From Oscillospiraceae bacterium (GTDB lineage: Bacteria; Bacillota; Clostridia; Oscillospirales; Acutalibacteraceae), in contig SVOH01000015.1 of NCBI GenBank assembly GCA_015066515.1, positions 1 to 37,348 on the forward strand: a stretch of 37,348 nucleotides of DNA, in the 5' to 3' direction. Below the pieces are notes generated by a model. It made no database searches. It saw only the letters and a program-made list of their open reading frames with translations, and was not told where the DNA came from. Shown here piece by piece: positions 28,101 through 35,785 of this stretch; the first letter of the stretch is position 1, and each line of letters starts with the position of its first letter. The position numbers and the translations under genes are program-made.

Positions 28101-28369
28101 ATACCCGGAACAATAGCATCAGGACGCTCGTAGCGCAAAATTTTTGCAATATATTCAAGAGTAAGCGGCTCCATATAAACCTTATCAGCAATCGATGTAT
28201 CGGTCATGATAGTCGCTGGGTTTGAGTTGCAAAGAATTACCTCATAGCCCTCTTCTTTAAGCGCAAGACACGCCTGTGTACCGGCGTAATCAAACTCGGC
28301 TGCCTGACCTATTACAATAGGACCTGAGCCAATAATTAAAACCTTTTTAATGTCCGTTCTTTTAGCCAT
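25196..28369 (-). CDS. carB: Carbamoyl-phosphate synthase large subunit
   Basis: This 1057-aa synthetase subunit makes carbamoyl phosphate from bicarbonate, ATP and ammonia. Both ATP-grasp halves are present. The first starts VLIIGSGPIVIGQAAEFDYA and has EVNPRVSRSSALASK. The second starts VVLGAGPIRIGQGVEFDYS and has EVNPRSSRTVPFLSK. The last about 125 residues form the MGS-like allosteric domain (ATAGTAAFLKENGIRTHALK). It overlaps the pyrC stop by 8 nt. The partner glutaminase carA, usually adjacent, is absent from this operon and this window and must be encoded elsewhere if glutamine is used. Confidence 0.97.
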   Translation of the reverse strand: MAKRTDIKKVLIIGSGPIVIGQAAEFDYAGTQACLALKEEGYEVILCNSNPATIMTDTSIADKVYMEPLTLEYIAKILRYERPDAIVPGIGGQTGLNLAMQLEEKGILKECGVELLGTSRDSIERAEDRELFKEMCESIGEPVIPSEITYSIEEAKQAANRIGYPVVLRPAFTLGGTGGGFAYDEEELVEVGLNAFKLSPVHQVLIEKSVKGYKEIEFEVMRDSNDHAITICGMENIDPVGVHTGDSLVVAPIMTLNDHDLKMLNDSAIKIIRELKIEGGCNVQFALDPNSSNYYLIEVNPRVSRSSALASKASGYPIARVTAKIAVGMALEEIKIANTTAAFEPRLDYVITKLPRFPFDKFTTAYNVLGTQMKATGEVMGIGTTLEESLLKGTRSLEIGVNHLYHSKFDNMSDDELKVYISEFRDDNLFAIAELLYRGTTVEEIHNITKITAFFLESVKRIIDMERNLKENPRNLDILRAAKKMGFSDKYVARMWECSEIEVYNFRKENKLTPVFRMVDTCHTNAYIPYFYSSYHGENTSVLTDKKKIVVLGAGPIRIGQGVEFDYSTVHAVSTIKKSGYEAIIINNNPETVSTDYTTADKLYFEPLTPEDVMNIIDFEQPEGVVASLGGQTAINLAQPLMDRGVKIIGTDCEAIERAENRDSFEKILQELNIPQPKGKAVTRIEDGVAAAAEIGYPVLVRPSFVLGGRAMQIVSNEEQLRHYLKTAVEIDADKPVLVDKYIQGKEVEVDAICDGRDVFVPGIMELVERTGIHSGDSISVYPTFSISDKVRGTILEYSKKLGLGIGIVGLYNIQFIVDENDNVYIIEVNPRSSRTVPFLSKSTGYSLADIATEVILGKSLKEQGIFCLYPEEKNRYYVKVPVFSFNKIKGLDAYLSPEMKSTGEAIGYDDKLNRALYKALQASGTHLQNYGTVFVTVADKDKDEALPLIRRFYNLGFNIEATAGTAAFLKENGIRTHALKKISEDADEIPDAIRQGHIAYVINTKDIGASTQDSDGQQIRRLATENNVTIFTSLDTVRVLLDVLEETTLTISTIDA

Positions 28370-29609
28370 TATTTACTTCCTCCTGAATGTGTATTGAATT
28401 ATCTTTATATGCTATCTTTCCATCACAAACCGTTAAATAACACTTACCAAATAATTTATAATTTTCAAAAGGCATTGCCTTTCCTTTGGAAATAAAATCA
28501 TTGGGGTTTACAACAATTTCTTCGTCAAGCCGCCATATAGTGTAATCGTTATTAAGCGGTATATTAAATCTTTTACGTGCATTAAAGCATAATAAATCAA
28601 TTAGTTTGTCAAGCGTAATAACGTTTGTTTTAACAAAGTATGTGTAAAGCAGCTGAAACGCAGTTTCAATTCCAACTATACCAAATGCACTTTTTTCAAG
28701 ACCCTTTGATTTTTCCTCTGCACTATGTGGTGCGTGATCGGTGGCAATCATATCAATTGTTCCGTCTTTTAATCCTTCAATAAGCGCAAGCTTGTCTTCG
28801 CACGAACGAAGCGGAGGATTCATTTTAAATTTACCGTCTTCTCGCAAATCGCTGTCATCAAGTATCAAATAATGTGGACCTGTTTCGCAGGTTACGTTCA
28901 GTCCTTCTGCCTTAGCTTGTCTTATAAGTTCAACACTCTCTTTACACGAAATATGGCAAACGTGATATGCGCAACCCGTCTCTCGTACAAACTCTAAATC
29001 GCGTTTTATCGGTCCCCATTCACTCTCAGAGCATATACCCCTATGTCCGTGCGTTTTAGCATATTGACCGTCATGTATATAACCGCCGTGTAATAATGAA
29101 TTATCTTCACAATGAGCTACAATCATTTTGCCCAAAGCTTTTGCTTTTAGCATAGCCTCTCGCATAAGCTCACGCGATTGAACACCGCGTCCGTCATCGG
29201 AAAAAGCGATACATTCGTTTGACATGCCTTCCATATCCGAAAGTTTAAGACCGTTTTGACCTATAGTTATTGAAGCATACGGATAAATGTTTATTACAGC
29301 ATCGTTTTCGATAATTTTTATTTGTTCATTTAAATGCTCAACACTATCGGGCACCGGATTTAGATTAGGCATTGTGCAAACTGCCGTATAACCGCCGTGA
29401 GCCGCCGCGCGCGAACCTGAAAGGATTGTTTCTTTATAAGAAAAACCCGGCTCACGAAAATGCACATGCACATCGCAAAAACCGGGTAAAATACAATAAT
29501 TGTTTTTTTGGTTGGCGAAAAAAGGTGACAAAAACGCCTTGTCTACTGTGGGGACAAAGCTTGTTAGAAATTCAGGTTTATAAATGTTATTTTTTGTATG
29601 CTTTTTCAC
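28362..29609 (-). CDS. pyrC: Dihydroorotase
   Basis: This class I amidohydrolase cyclises carbamoylaspartate to dihydroorotate. Metal-site motifs are GFCDVHVHFREPG, VAHCEDNSL, CHISCKES and MIATDHAPHS, in order and with normal spacing. It is the first gene of the pyrimidine operon. The open frame reaches ATG 29648, and another ATG lies at 29627. I prefer GTG at 29609 because AAAGGATGG sits about 9 nt upstream; this gives 415 aa. The N-terminal about 35 residues before the barrel are poorly conserved, so the start is less certain than the identity. Confidence 0.93.
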   Translation of the reverse strand: MKKHTKNNIYKPEFLTSFVPTVDKAFLSPFFANQKNNYCILPGFCDVHVHFREPGFSYKETILSGSRAAAHGGYTAVCTMPNLNPVPDSVEHLNEQIKIIENDAVINIYPYASITIGQNGLKLSDMEGMSNECIAFSDDGRGVQSRELMREAMLKAKALGKMIVAHCEDNSLLHGGYIHDGQYAKTHGHRGICSESEWGPIKRDLEFVRETGCAYHVCHISCKESVELIRQAKAEGLNVTCETGPHYLILDDSDLREDGKFKMNPPLRSCEDKLALIEGLKDGTIDMIATDHAPHSAEEKSKGLEKSAFGIVGIETAFQLLYTYFVKTNVITLDKLIDLLCFNARKRFNIPLNNDYTIWRLDEEIVVNPNDFISKGKAMPFENYKLFGKCYLTVCDGKIAYKDNSIHIQEEVNNG

Positions 29610-29672
29610 TATAAACCATCCTTTCATATATCTTTTAAAACAAAGCATTCACACGCTCAATTTATCCTATAT

Positions 29673-29701
29673 ATATTATCATAATCACTATTTCTTGTCA
29701 A
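29673..29701 (-). promoter_or_regulatory. Sigma-A promoter of the pyrimidine operon
   Basis: TTGACA (29696-29701) and TAATAT (29673-29678) on the minus strand are 17 nt apart. The leader to pyrC is only about 55 nt, with no PyrR-type anti-terminator or attenuator visible. Confidence 0.8.
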
Positions 29702-29781
29702 TTAAAAATAATTAAAAAATAGAATAAATTTTCGAAAGAAATTTCTTTTAATTTCATATATTTTTTACAAGGGGGATTTAT

Positions 29782-30459
29782 ATGTTTTTTCAAATGTTGT
29801 TACAAATAATATCAAATGTTTTTTATTTGGCGTTACACGTTACAAATGCAGGTTCTTTTCCAGCACCACTATCAGCAAAACGAGAAGCAGAATTATTGGT
29901 ATTAGAAGAACAAGGTGATGAAAATGCAAAGAATGAGCTTATTGAGCACAATCTACGACTTGTAGCACATGTTGTAAAAAAATACTACACCGATGATGAC
30001 CAAGATGATTTAATATCCATTGGAACAATCGGACTAATAAAGGCAATAAATACATTTAAGAGCGATAAAAAGATTAGACTCGCTACCTATGCTGCAAGAT
30101 GTATTGAAAATGAGATACTTATGCACTTTAGGGGCAATAAAAAATATGCTCAAGATGTTTACATAAGCGACCCGATTGATACCGATAAAAACGGAAATAC
30201 ACTAACGCTTATAGATATTATTGCTGATGACAGCAATATAGAAGATGAAATTGATACTAAAATAAAGGTGCAAAAACTACGTCAGATTTTAGGCACAACA
30301 CTCGATAAGCGTGAACTCGAGATTATAAAAATGCGTTATGGTCTTGACGGTCAAAAGGAACTTACTCAACGTGAAATAGCAAAAAAATTAAAAATTTCTC
30401 GTAGTTATGTGTCACGTATAGAAACCGCCGCGCTTGAAAAGTTAAAAAATAAGTTTTAA
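29782..30459 (+). CDS. sigK: Sporulation sigma factor sigma-K (pro-form)
   Basis: This 225-aa sigma-70 family protein has an N-terminal hydrophobic pro-sequence (MFFQMLLQIISNVFYLALHV), typical of pro-sigma-K, which SpoIVFB-type proteases remove. Region 2 reads NLRLVAHVVKKYY, DDLISIGTIGLIKAINTF and IRLATYAARCIENEILMHFR. Region 4 ends with the helix-turn-helix LTQREIAKKLKISRSYVSRI. Sigma-K drives late mother-cell genes for spore coat and cortex. The gene is continuous and not split by a skin element. GGGGG lies about 7 nt before the ATG, and no convincing sigma-E or sigma-K promoter was found. The neighbours are unrelated in function. Confidence 0.93.
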   Translation: MFFQMLLQIISNVFYLALHVTNAGSFPAPLSAKREAELLVLEEQGDENAKNELIEHNLRLVAHVVKKYYTDDDQDDLISIGTIGLIKAINTFKSDKKIRLATYAARCIENEILMHFRGNKKYAQDVYISDPIDTDKNGNTLTLIDIIADDSNIEDEIDTKIKVQKLRQILGTTLDKRELEIIKMRYGLDGQKELTQREIAKKLKISRSYVSRIETAALEKLKNKF

Positions 30460-30460
30460 T

Positions 30461-30492
30461 AAAAAAATGAGTCCCGAAGGACTCATTTTTTT
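30461..30492. terminator. Bidirectional terminator between sigK and the GH16 gene
   Basis: The 14-bp stem AAAAAAATGAGTCC/GGACTCATTTTTTT with a CGAA tetraloop provides U runs in both directions for the two convergent genes. Confidence 0.85.
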
Positions 30493-30497
30493 GTATT

Positions 30498-33400
30498 TTA
30501 TCTGTCGTAAATACTTTCAGATTCAGGAGTAATGATAGCGCGTGCATCGTCTAACTGATAAAGACGAACGTAATCAATTACCAAATCACATTCACCAATA
30601 TCGTCATAAGCTGCCTGAATCCAACTATTACCATCTTGCTGAGCTGTGAAAATATGGTTTTCGATAAGCATATAAGCATACTGGTCAAAGCCAAAGGTAT
30701 CAGAGTTGCTATAGCTTTCGCTACCAAAGTTCATTTGATCCTTAGTTACAGTTGCTCTGTAAAGCTCGGTAGTACCTGTAGCATCGGTATAAACGATAAA
30801 GGTCATTTCATTATCATTCCACAAGAAACCGTACTTACGTTCAGTAATTTGTTCACTTGAATTACGAAGTGATGCCATATTATATTGCATTGTAGCATGA
30901 CCACCCTGATATGTTGCAGCGCCGTTTACAGTACCGCCTGAAAGGTTACCGGTATTAATTTTGATAGATGAAGACTGCTGTGTATAACCCTCACCAGCTG
31001 TAGCACCGCTTGCAGTAAGCAACTTGGTTGGGAACGCACCGCTTGTAAGATTCTTTGACCAATCAAGATCATAAACAGCAAGGCTGTTCTCGTTCTTGTC
31101 AAGTGAATATGTATACCACTTGTGGATATTAAACTTAATGTTATGATCATTACTTGGTTTTGATACGTAACCCCAACTACCCCAGTTCCACGCCTCAGTT
31201 GGTCTTTGAATAATTTCAAAGAGGTCCATTTCAAGTGTTTGAGTAGGAACTTTATACTTGTATGTTGTGACATCGGTAGGTGTTGCATAGGTACTTGTGC
31301 CGTTGTAAGCACCGTTACGCTCATATACCTTACTATAGAGTGATTTGTCAATTGTTATATTACCATTACCAACATCATGTGTTAATAACCACCATGCTGG
31401 GAATGAATAACCATCTGAAGGAACGGTAGCTACCATTTCAAGATAACCTTGCTTAAAGAGCATACTATCTTTAGTACCAATACCACTCATATAGAACTTA
31501 TGCTCGTTGCTTGCAGTGGCACCGGTAAATCCACGCTTAAGTGAAAGCTTACCGTCTTTAACTACGTTAATTTCCTTTGCTTCGGCATCGGTTGCTTTAC
31601 GGATGTATTCAAACTCGGTATCAGGAGTACCTGGTGTATCGTCGGTACCCTTATTTCTAAGATTCCACTTATCATAAGATACTGTACCTTCTACATCACT
31701 GTTAAACTCGTCGCCCCAAGCGTAGTGATAGGTTTTACCATCAACGGTAACTGCAGTTTTGTTAGTATCAATTGTACCGCTTGTCTCTTCTGGTAAATCA
31801 AACAAGGTTACATTTGCGATAAAGTTATCTACTGCAGCTTCAACAGCGGTAAAGCTACCACCTGTAAAGGTAAGAACAGCATTATCAACATCATAAGTAT
31901 ATGACCAAGCATTAGCATCACCTGATGTTACAAGCTTGATTGCGTACTTATTTGCATCACCAGTATTGGTTTTAGCAACATCAGTACCTGTCATACTTTC
32001 AAGGTGAAGCTCTAACTTACGAGCAAAGTCATAGTTATCTTCATCACCGGTATAGTAAATAGTGAAATTGCCTGCCTTTACATTTGCCCAGAATCCATCA
32101 TATTCTGTAATATCTCCACCGGTAATTTCACGCTGTAAAGCAGCAAGGTCACGCATATCGATTTTGTCGTTGCGTGTTACGTCACCGTAGATGTAATCAT
32201 AACCATCTTTCCATAAAAGGTTATTTTTAAGTGCGGTTACATCACTTGTATCATATTCTTCACCTATACCGTCACCGTTAATATCAGCGCAAGGCATCTT
32301 CTTTGCAAAAGCCGTTGATCTTATTGGAGTTGTTGCATTTTCGGCAGTGATTCCGTACCAATTTATACCATCAAGTTCTGGAGTGCTTTCAGAGTATTCA
32401 ACAGAACCATCTTGTTTTACAATGTAACAATCGTTCCATGTTTCTTGATATGAATAACCAACATATTTTTCATTAAAACAGTTATTTAAAGAACAATTTT
32501 CGATTGTAGCACCATCTGCTGCATCACCTGCAATAATACCGCCGCCGTCACTTGCATCATACGTATAGCAGTTGTTGAAATTAATATTTTTTACAACACC
32601 TGTTGCAGCAAGCTGAGGTATAAAGCCAGCGCATGCAAATTCATCACTTTCAATAGCACTATACAAATTACTTATTGTATGACCGTCGCCGTCGATTGTA
32701 CCGGCAAATGGATGATACTCATAGAATACAACGTTGTATGTGGTATTTTCAAATTTATCGATATCTAACCATTGCTTGCCTTCAAGGTCGATGTTGCAGC
32801 CGAGCTTATAGTACTGTGGAACGCCGTAATGTGTACCGCCCGAAGCGATAATCATATAAAGTGTATCAGCATCATTTATGATATATGGATCAGCCTCGGT
32901 ACCGCTGCCAACAAGTGTATTGTAATCATTAAATACACCGCGGTTGCCTCTTAAAGCAGAAAATTCATAATTTGTACCATAAACATCGGTCGAAGTAAGT
33001 ACTTTATTTTTACGCCATGAAAGGTTATATGCACCTTGATTTCTATAGCTGTCAGCTATCCAACCGTTATTAATTGTTGGTGTCGGTTTACCATCAATGA
33101 TTTCCCAGTAAAGCCAGTTAAGTGTTGGAGCATCTTCAATAGTAAATTCATTACTGTCTAACTCATAACAGTTTACAACACTGTTAACTGCAGTTGTGTA
33201 TGAATTAAGACCTGAAACTGTGCTATCACCTACAACACTCACGCAACCTGTAACTGTAGCATTGGTATTTTCTTGTTGTGAAACTACCATTGCAAGATGT
33301 TTTTTTGTAGATGCGGTATCAACAAATGTTGAATTGGTACCGTCGAACAAACAGTTGTCAACGCTGAGTGATTTTGGTGATATAATTGTAGATACAAAAC

Positions 33401-35381
33401 CAGCAACGTAAGATTTGTTACTGTAATTTGTTGCGTTAAGATATGAATTACGAACTGCAACATTTATAATTGCAGCGTTACAATTTTCGGGGCGTTTTGC
33501 ATAAGCGTCAACTTTAGGACACATAACTTTAGTTTCGTAACTACCATTACTATCAGTATCTTTATTATACTGACCGTCCCAAATACCTACTGTTGATGTA
33601 ATTACTGCAGCAGAAGCGCTGTTGGTTTTTACATAGTTTGTATCAAAGGTAACATTTTTAATTACAGCGTCGCCTGTAAGCATTGGTACAAAACCAACAC
33701 CGTTGTTCCAGTGGTTAGTAGCAGTTGTCATACTGTAAAGACCGTAGATAGTAACACCGTTACCGTCAAATCTACCACCAAAGTAATCAACATAACCGTC
33801 TCTGTGGTTATTTAAAACCTTGGTAGATGATGATGTATAAACATCATTATAATGCTCTGAATAACAATTTGCAGTATCACCGCATAATTGAGCTTCGTTC
33901 GTAAGACCTATTGACCAGTTTTTAAGTGAGCTGGCAGCCGCCTCAAAAGCAGCTTGATCTTTAAAACCACGTGTATCGTTAATGTAAAGCGCATTAACGT
34001 TGTCATCAACCTTGTAATAAATTGGGGTTCCGTCAGCGTTTATACCAGTAGAACGAACCATTAAGAAAAGCTGTTCAACAGTTTTAATAATGTATGGGTC
34101 TGCTTCGGTACCTGTACCGCCTGCAAAACCGCTTGCCTTAGTACCGTCCCAAACGTCGTGTGTACCAAATATAAATTGACCGCAAACACAGCTTGTTATG
34201 TTTGAATCATAATTAACATCATTATAATAATGTTCTACGGTAAGACCTACAAGTCCACAATCAGCATCTGCACAAACTTCACTATGTGTACCATTTCCAT
34301 TATCCTTAGCAGTTACGTTATGGAACATACGAAGCTCTGGTGCACCGCTTGTATTTGCAAACCAAGCACCACTAAAATCAAGTGCCATATTTTGTGTTGC
34401 AGCCTCGCCTGTCATATTAGCAATAGTAAGGGTAGTAACACCTGTCTGTGAAACAGTTTGATCGGTGTAAACGTTAGAGTAAACTGCATTAGCGTACTTA
34501 GCAGACAAAGCTGTTGTGTTAGCTATAGGTACAGGGCTGTTGCCGATTGCAACTGAATTGCTTATGGTAAGTCCTGCGTTATAACCGGAAACATTACCAA
34601 CAAAACCACCGTTAATTCCTTGACCTGAAAGCTTGTTGTTTACTGCTAAGCAATTACTAACCGTTGTCTTGTTGTGACCAGCGTTACCAATATGTGTGCC
34701 GACAGTTCTTTGACAAGCAGAGTTTCCATCAGCACCATCACTAATTACACAATTCTTAACGACACAATTTTCAAGTACAAGACTTGTAGAGGTATCGGGA
34801 GCATTTGCAAGACCTATGATACCACCAGCATTATGATAACCGCGGAAATCAGAAGCAACAACAGTAATATTCTTAATAGTTACGGTTCCGCCAGAAGCAG
34901 GTTTTGTAGCTGGGAATAAACCATTATAGCCAATCTTATTACCAGATGCATTATATACAATAAGACCATTACCATCAAAGTAACCACCAAAAGCAGGTTC
35001 GTTACCATCCGATGCAAAAGTCCATGTGCTTGTTTTGGTAGCAGCCTCAACATTTGCAGCTGTAGAATTAAGTGTAATACCAGCCATACCATTTAAATTA
35101 AATACAGCATTATCTACAACCTTGTAGCTTTTGCCCTGTGTTGCACTACCACCCTGAAGAGCAATCCAAGCAAGCTCTTCGGCAGTATTTATGATGATAT
35201 TACCTTGAGCATCAGTTGCAGTTGGTTCTACCTTGGTGCCATCCCAGGTGTCCTCTACTGTTGCGGCGCTAGCGTCAAAAGTTACGCCAACATTAGCTAC
35301 AAAAAGTGTACCAAGTATCATAACAAGTGCAAGTGTAACACTTAATACTCTTTTTGCAGTTTTACTTATTGTTATTTTCAT
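30498..35381 (-). CDS. Secreted multimodular GH16 glucanase-like enzyme with GLUG-type modules and internal dockerin
   Basis: The ATG at 35381 is chosen over a GTG at 35405 because AGAGAGG lies about 7 nt upstream and a clean signal peptide then starts the protein (residues 1-40, cut near ASA-A). It has 1627 aa. Three GLUG-like beta-helix modules lie at about 40-400, 410-790 and 825-985, each with GTEADPYII-type and FDGNG-type signatures. A type I dockerin follows at about 1030-1085 (DINGDGIGE..., then GDVTRNDKIDMRDLAAL). The first half of the dockerin carries a small insertion. A small alpha/beta domain spans about 1095-1205. The GH16 jelly-roll spans about 1215-1620, with the catalytic pattern E1384-M-D1386-L-F-E1389, GYLEMVATVPSDG and a late HKWYTYSLDKN. 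GH16 enzymes cut beta-1,3/1,4-glucans, galactans or agarose-like chains; the substrate is not predictable here. The dockerin suggests attachment to a cohesin scaffold. There is no LPxTG or membrane anchor. Confidence 0.88.
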   Translation of the reverse strand: MKITISKTAKRVLSVTLALVMILGTLFVANVGVTFDASAATVEDTWDGTKVEPTATDAQGNIIINTAEELAWIALQGGSATQGKSYKVVDNAVFNLNGMAGITLNSTAANVEAATKTSTWTFASDGNEPAFGGYFDGNGLIVYNASGNKIGYNGLFPATKPASGGTVTIKNITVVASDFRGYHNAGGIIGLANAPDTSTSLVLENCVVKNCVISDGADGNSACQRTVGTHIGNAGHNKTTVSNCLAVNNKLSGQGINGGFVGNVSGYNAGLTISNSVAIGNSPVPIANTTALSAKYANAVYSNVYTDQTVSQTGVTTLTIANMTGEAATQNMALDFSGAWFANTSGAPELRMFHNVTAKDNGNGTHSEVCADADCGLVGLTVEHYYNDVNYDSNITSCVCGQFIFGTHDVWDGTKASGFAGGTGTEADPYIIKTVEQLFLMVRSTGINADGTPIYYKVDDNVNALYINDTRGFKDQAAFEAAASSLKNWSIGLTNEAQLCGDTANCYSEHYNDVYTSSSTKVLNNHRDGYVDYFGGRFDGNGVTIYGLYSMTTATNHWNNGVGFVPMLTGDAVIKNVTFDTNYVKTNSASAAVITSTVGIWDGQYNKDTDSNGSYETKVMCPKVDAYAKRPENCNAAIINVAVRNSYLNATNYSNKSYVAGFVSTIISPKSLSVDNCLFDGTNSTFVDTASTKKHLAMVVSQQENTNATVTGCVSVVGDSTVSGLNSYTTAVNSVVNCYELDSNEFTIEDAPTLNWLYWEIIDGKPTPTINNGWIADSYRNQGAYNLSWRKNKVLTSTDVYGTNYEFSALRGNRGVFNDYNTLVGSGTEADPYIINDADTLYMIIASGGTHYGVPQYYKLGCNIDLEGKQWLDIDKFENTTYNVVFYEYHPFAGTIDGDGHTISNLYSAIESDEFACAGFIPQLAATGVVKNINFNNCYTYDASDGGGIIAGDAADGATIENCSLNNCFNEKYVGYSYQETWNDCYIVKQDGSVEYSESTPELDGINWYGITAENATTPIRSTAFAKKMPCADINGDGIGEEYDTSDVTALKNNLLWKDGYDYIYGDVTRNDKIDMRDLAALQREITGGDITEYDGFWANVKAGNFTIYYTGDEDNYDFARKLELHLESMTGTDVAKTNTGDANKYAIKLVTSGDANAWSYTYDVDNAVLTFTGGSFTAVEAAVDNFIANVTLFDLPEETSGTIDTNKTAVTVDGKTYHYAWGDEFNSDVEGTVSYDKWNLRNKGTDDTPGTPDTEFEYIRKATDAEAKEINVVKDGKLSLKRGFTGATASNEHKFYMSGIGTKDSMLFKQGYLEMVATVPSDGYSFPAWWLLTHDVGNGNITIDKSLYSKVYERNGAYNGTSTYATPTDVTTYKYKVPTQTLEMDLFEIIQRPTEAWNWGSWGYVSKPSNDHNIKFNIHKWYTYSLDKNENSLAVYDLDWSKNLTSGAFPTKLLTASGATAGEGYTQQSSSIKINTGNLSGGTVNGAATYQGGHATMQYNMASLRNSSEQITERKYGFLWNDNEMTFIVYTDATGTTELYRATVTKDQMNFGSESYSNSDTFGFDQYAYMLIENHIFTAQQDGNSWIQAAYDDIGECDLVIDYVRLYQLDDARAIITPESESIYDR

Positions 35382-35446
35382 AAAAAACCTCTCTTTTCTT
35401 TTCACAGTGTGTGAATATATAGGTTAGTTTTCTTAAATTAATTGAA

Positions 35447-35566
35447 TTATCTAGGCCAAATTACGATATCATCATCTTCGTCGCCAAAGTTAGCGTTAGG
35501 GTCACTTGTAACGATAATATCAGTAAGGTCTAATTCATAGATTTCTATTTTTGATTTTTGAAACAT
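35447..35566 (-). CDS. Small acidic peptide (39 aa) of unknown function
   Basis: This gene is only 39 codons long. The ATG at 35566 has AAAGGAA about 9 nt upstream, and the stop is TAA at 35447. The peptide begins MFQKSKIEIYELDLTDIIVT and ends with an acidic tail, EDDDIVIWPR. The opening pattern (short basic start, IExxELDxxDIIxTS, then a variable acidic tail) resembles short peptides I have seen annotated as hypothetical in Ruminococcaceae and Lachnospiraceae; that is recollection only. It lies between the MITE-like element and the GH16 gene, all on the same strand, with 65 nt to the GH16 start. It could be a leader peptide, a secreted-protein-associated factor or a peptide precursor. None of these is shown by the sequence. 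Confidence 0.5.
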   Translation of the reverse strand: MFQKSKIEIYELDLTDIIVTSDPNANFGDEDDDIVIWPR

Positions 35567-35588
35567 AATTCGAATTTCCTTTCTTTAG

Positions 35589-35771
35589 TAATAGGCTTCT
35601 CCTTGGGGCCGATTCCCTCACGGTGTGAGGGAAATGTCGCAAAGCGACAAAGGGTGACGGTCCTGTCAGGAGGCTCCGTCGTAGACGGTGGTGAGGGGTA
35701 ATATATATGTTCATTTGTCCCCTCATCCACCGCTTTCGCGGTCCCCCTTCTCCCGAGGGAGAAGGCTTAAT
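35589..35771. repeat. MITE-like foldable intergenic element (about 180 bp)
   Basis: The ends are imperfect inverted repeats: GGCTTCTCCTTGGG on the left against GCCTTCTCCCTCGGG read from the right. Inside are several perfect hairpins: a central stem pairing 35687-35698 with 35719-35731 (one bulge), CCCTCACGGTGTGAGGG, GTCGCAAAGCGAC, ACCGCTTTCGCGGT and CCTTCTCC-CGAG-GGAGAAGG (35746-35765). It is far more GC-rich than its surroundings and has no credible gene. The family resembles small non-autonomous repeats in gut Firmicutes. The end hairpin may also terminate the upstream gene. Short in-frame ORFs across it are artefacts. Confidence 0.75.
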
Positions 35772-35785
35772 ATTATCGTATCTTA

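Noticed and set aside
29610-29672. Possible PyrR-type attenuator before pyrC
   Set aside because: The leader is about 55 nt, lacks the PyrR-binding loop sequence and has no terminator hairpin.
35535-35730. Two overlapping ORFs of about 60 aa across the GC-rich repeat
   Set aside because: They lie within the MITE-like element, have no fitting ribosome binding site, and their sequences simply translate the hairpins.
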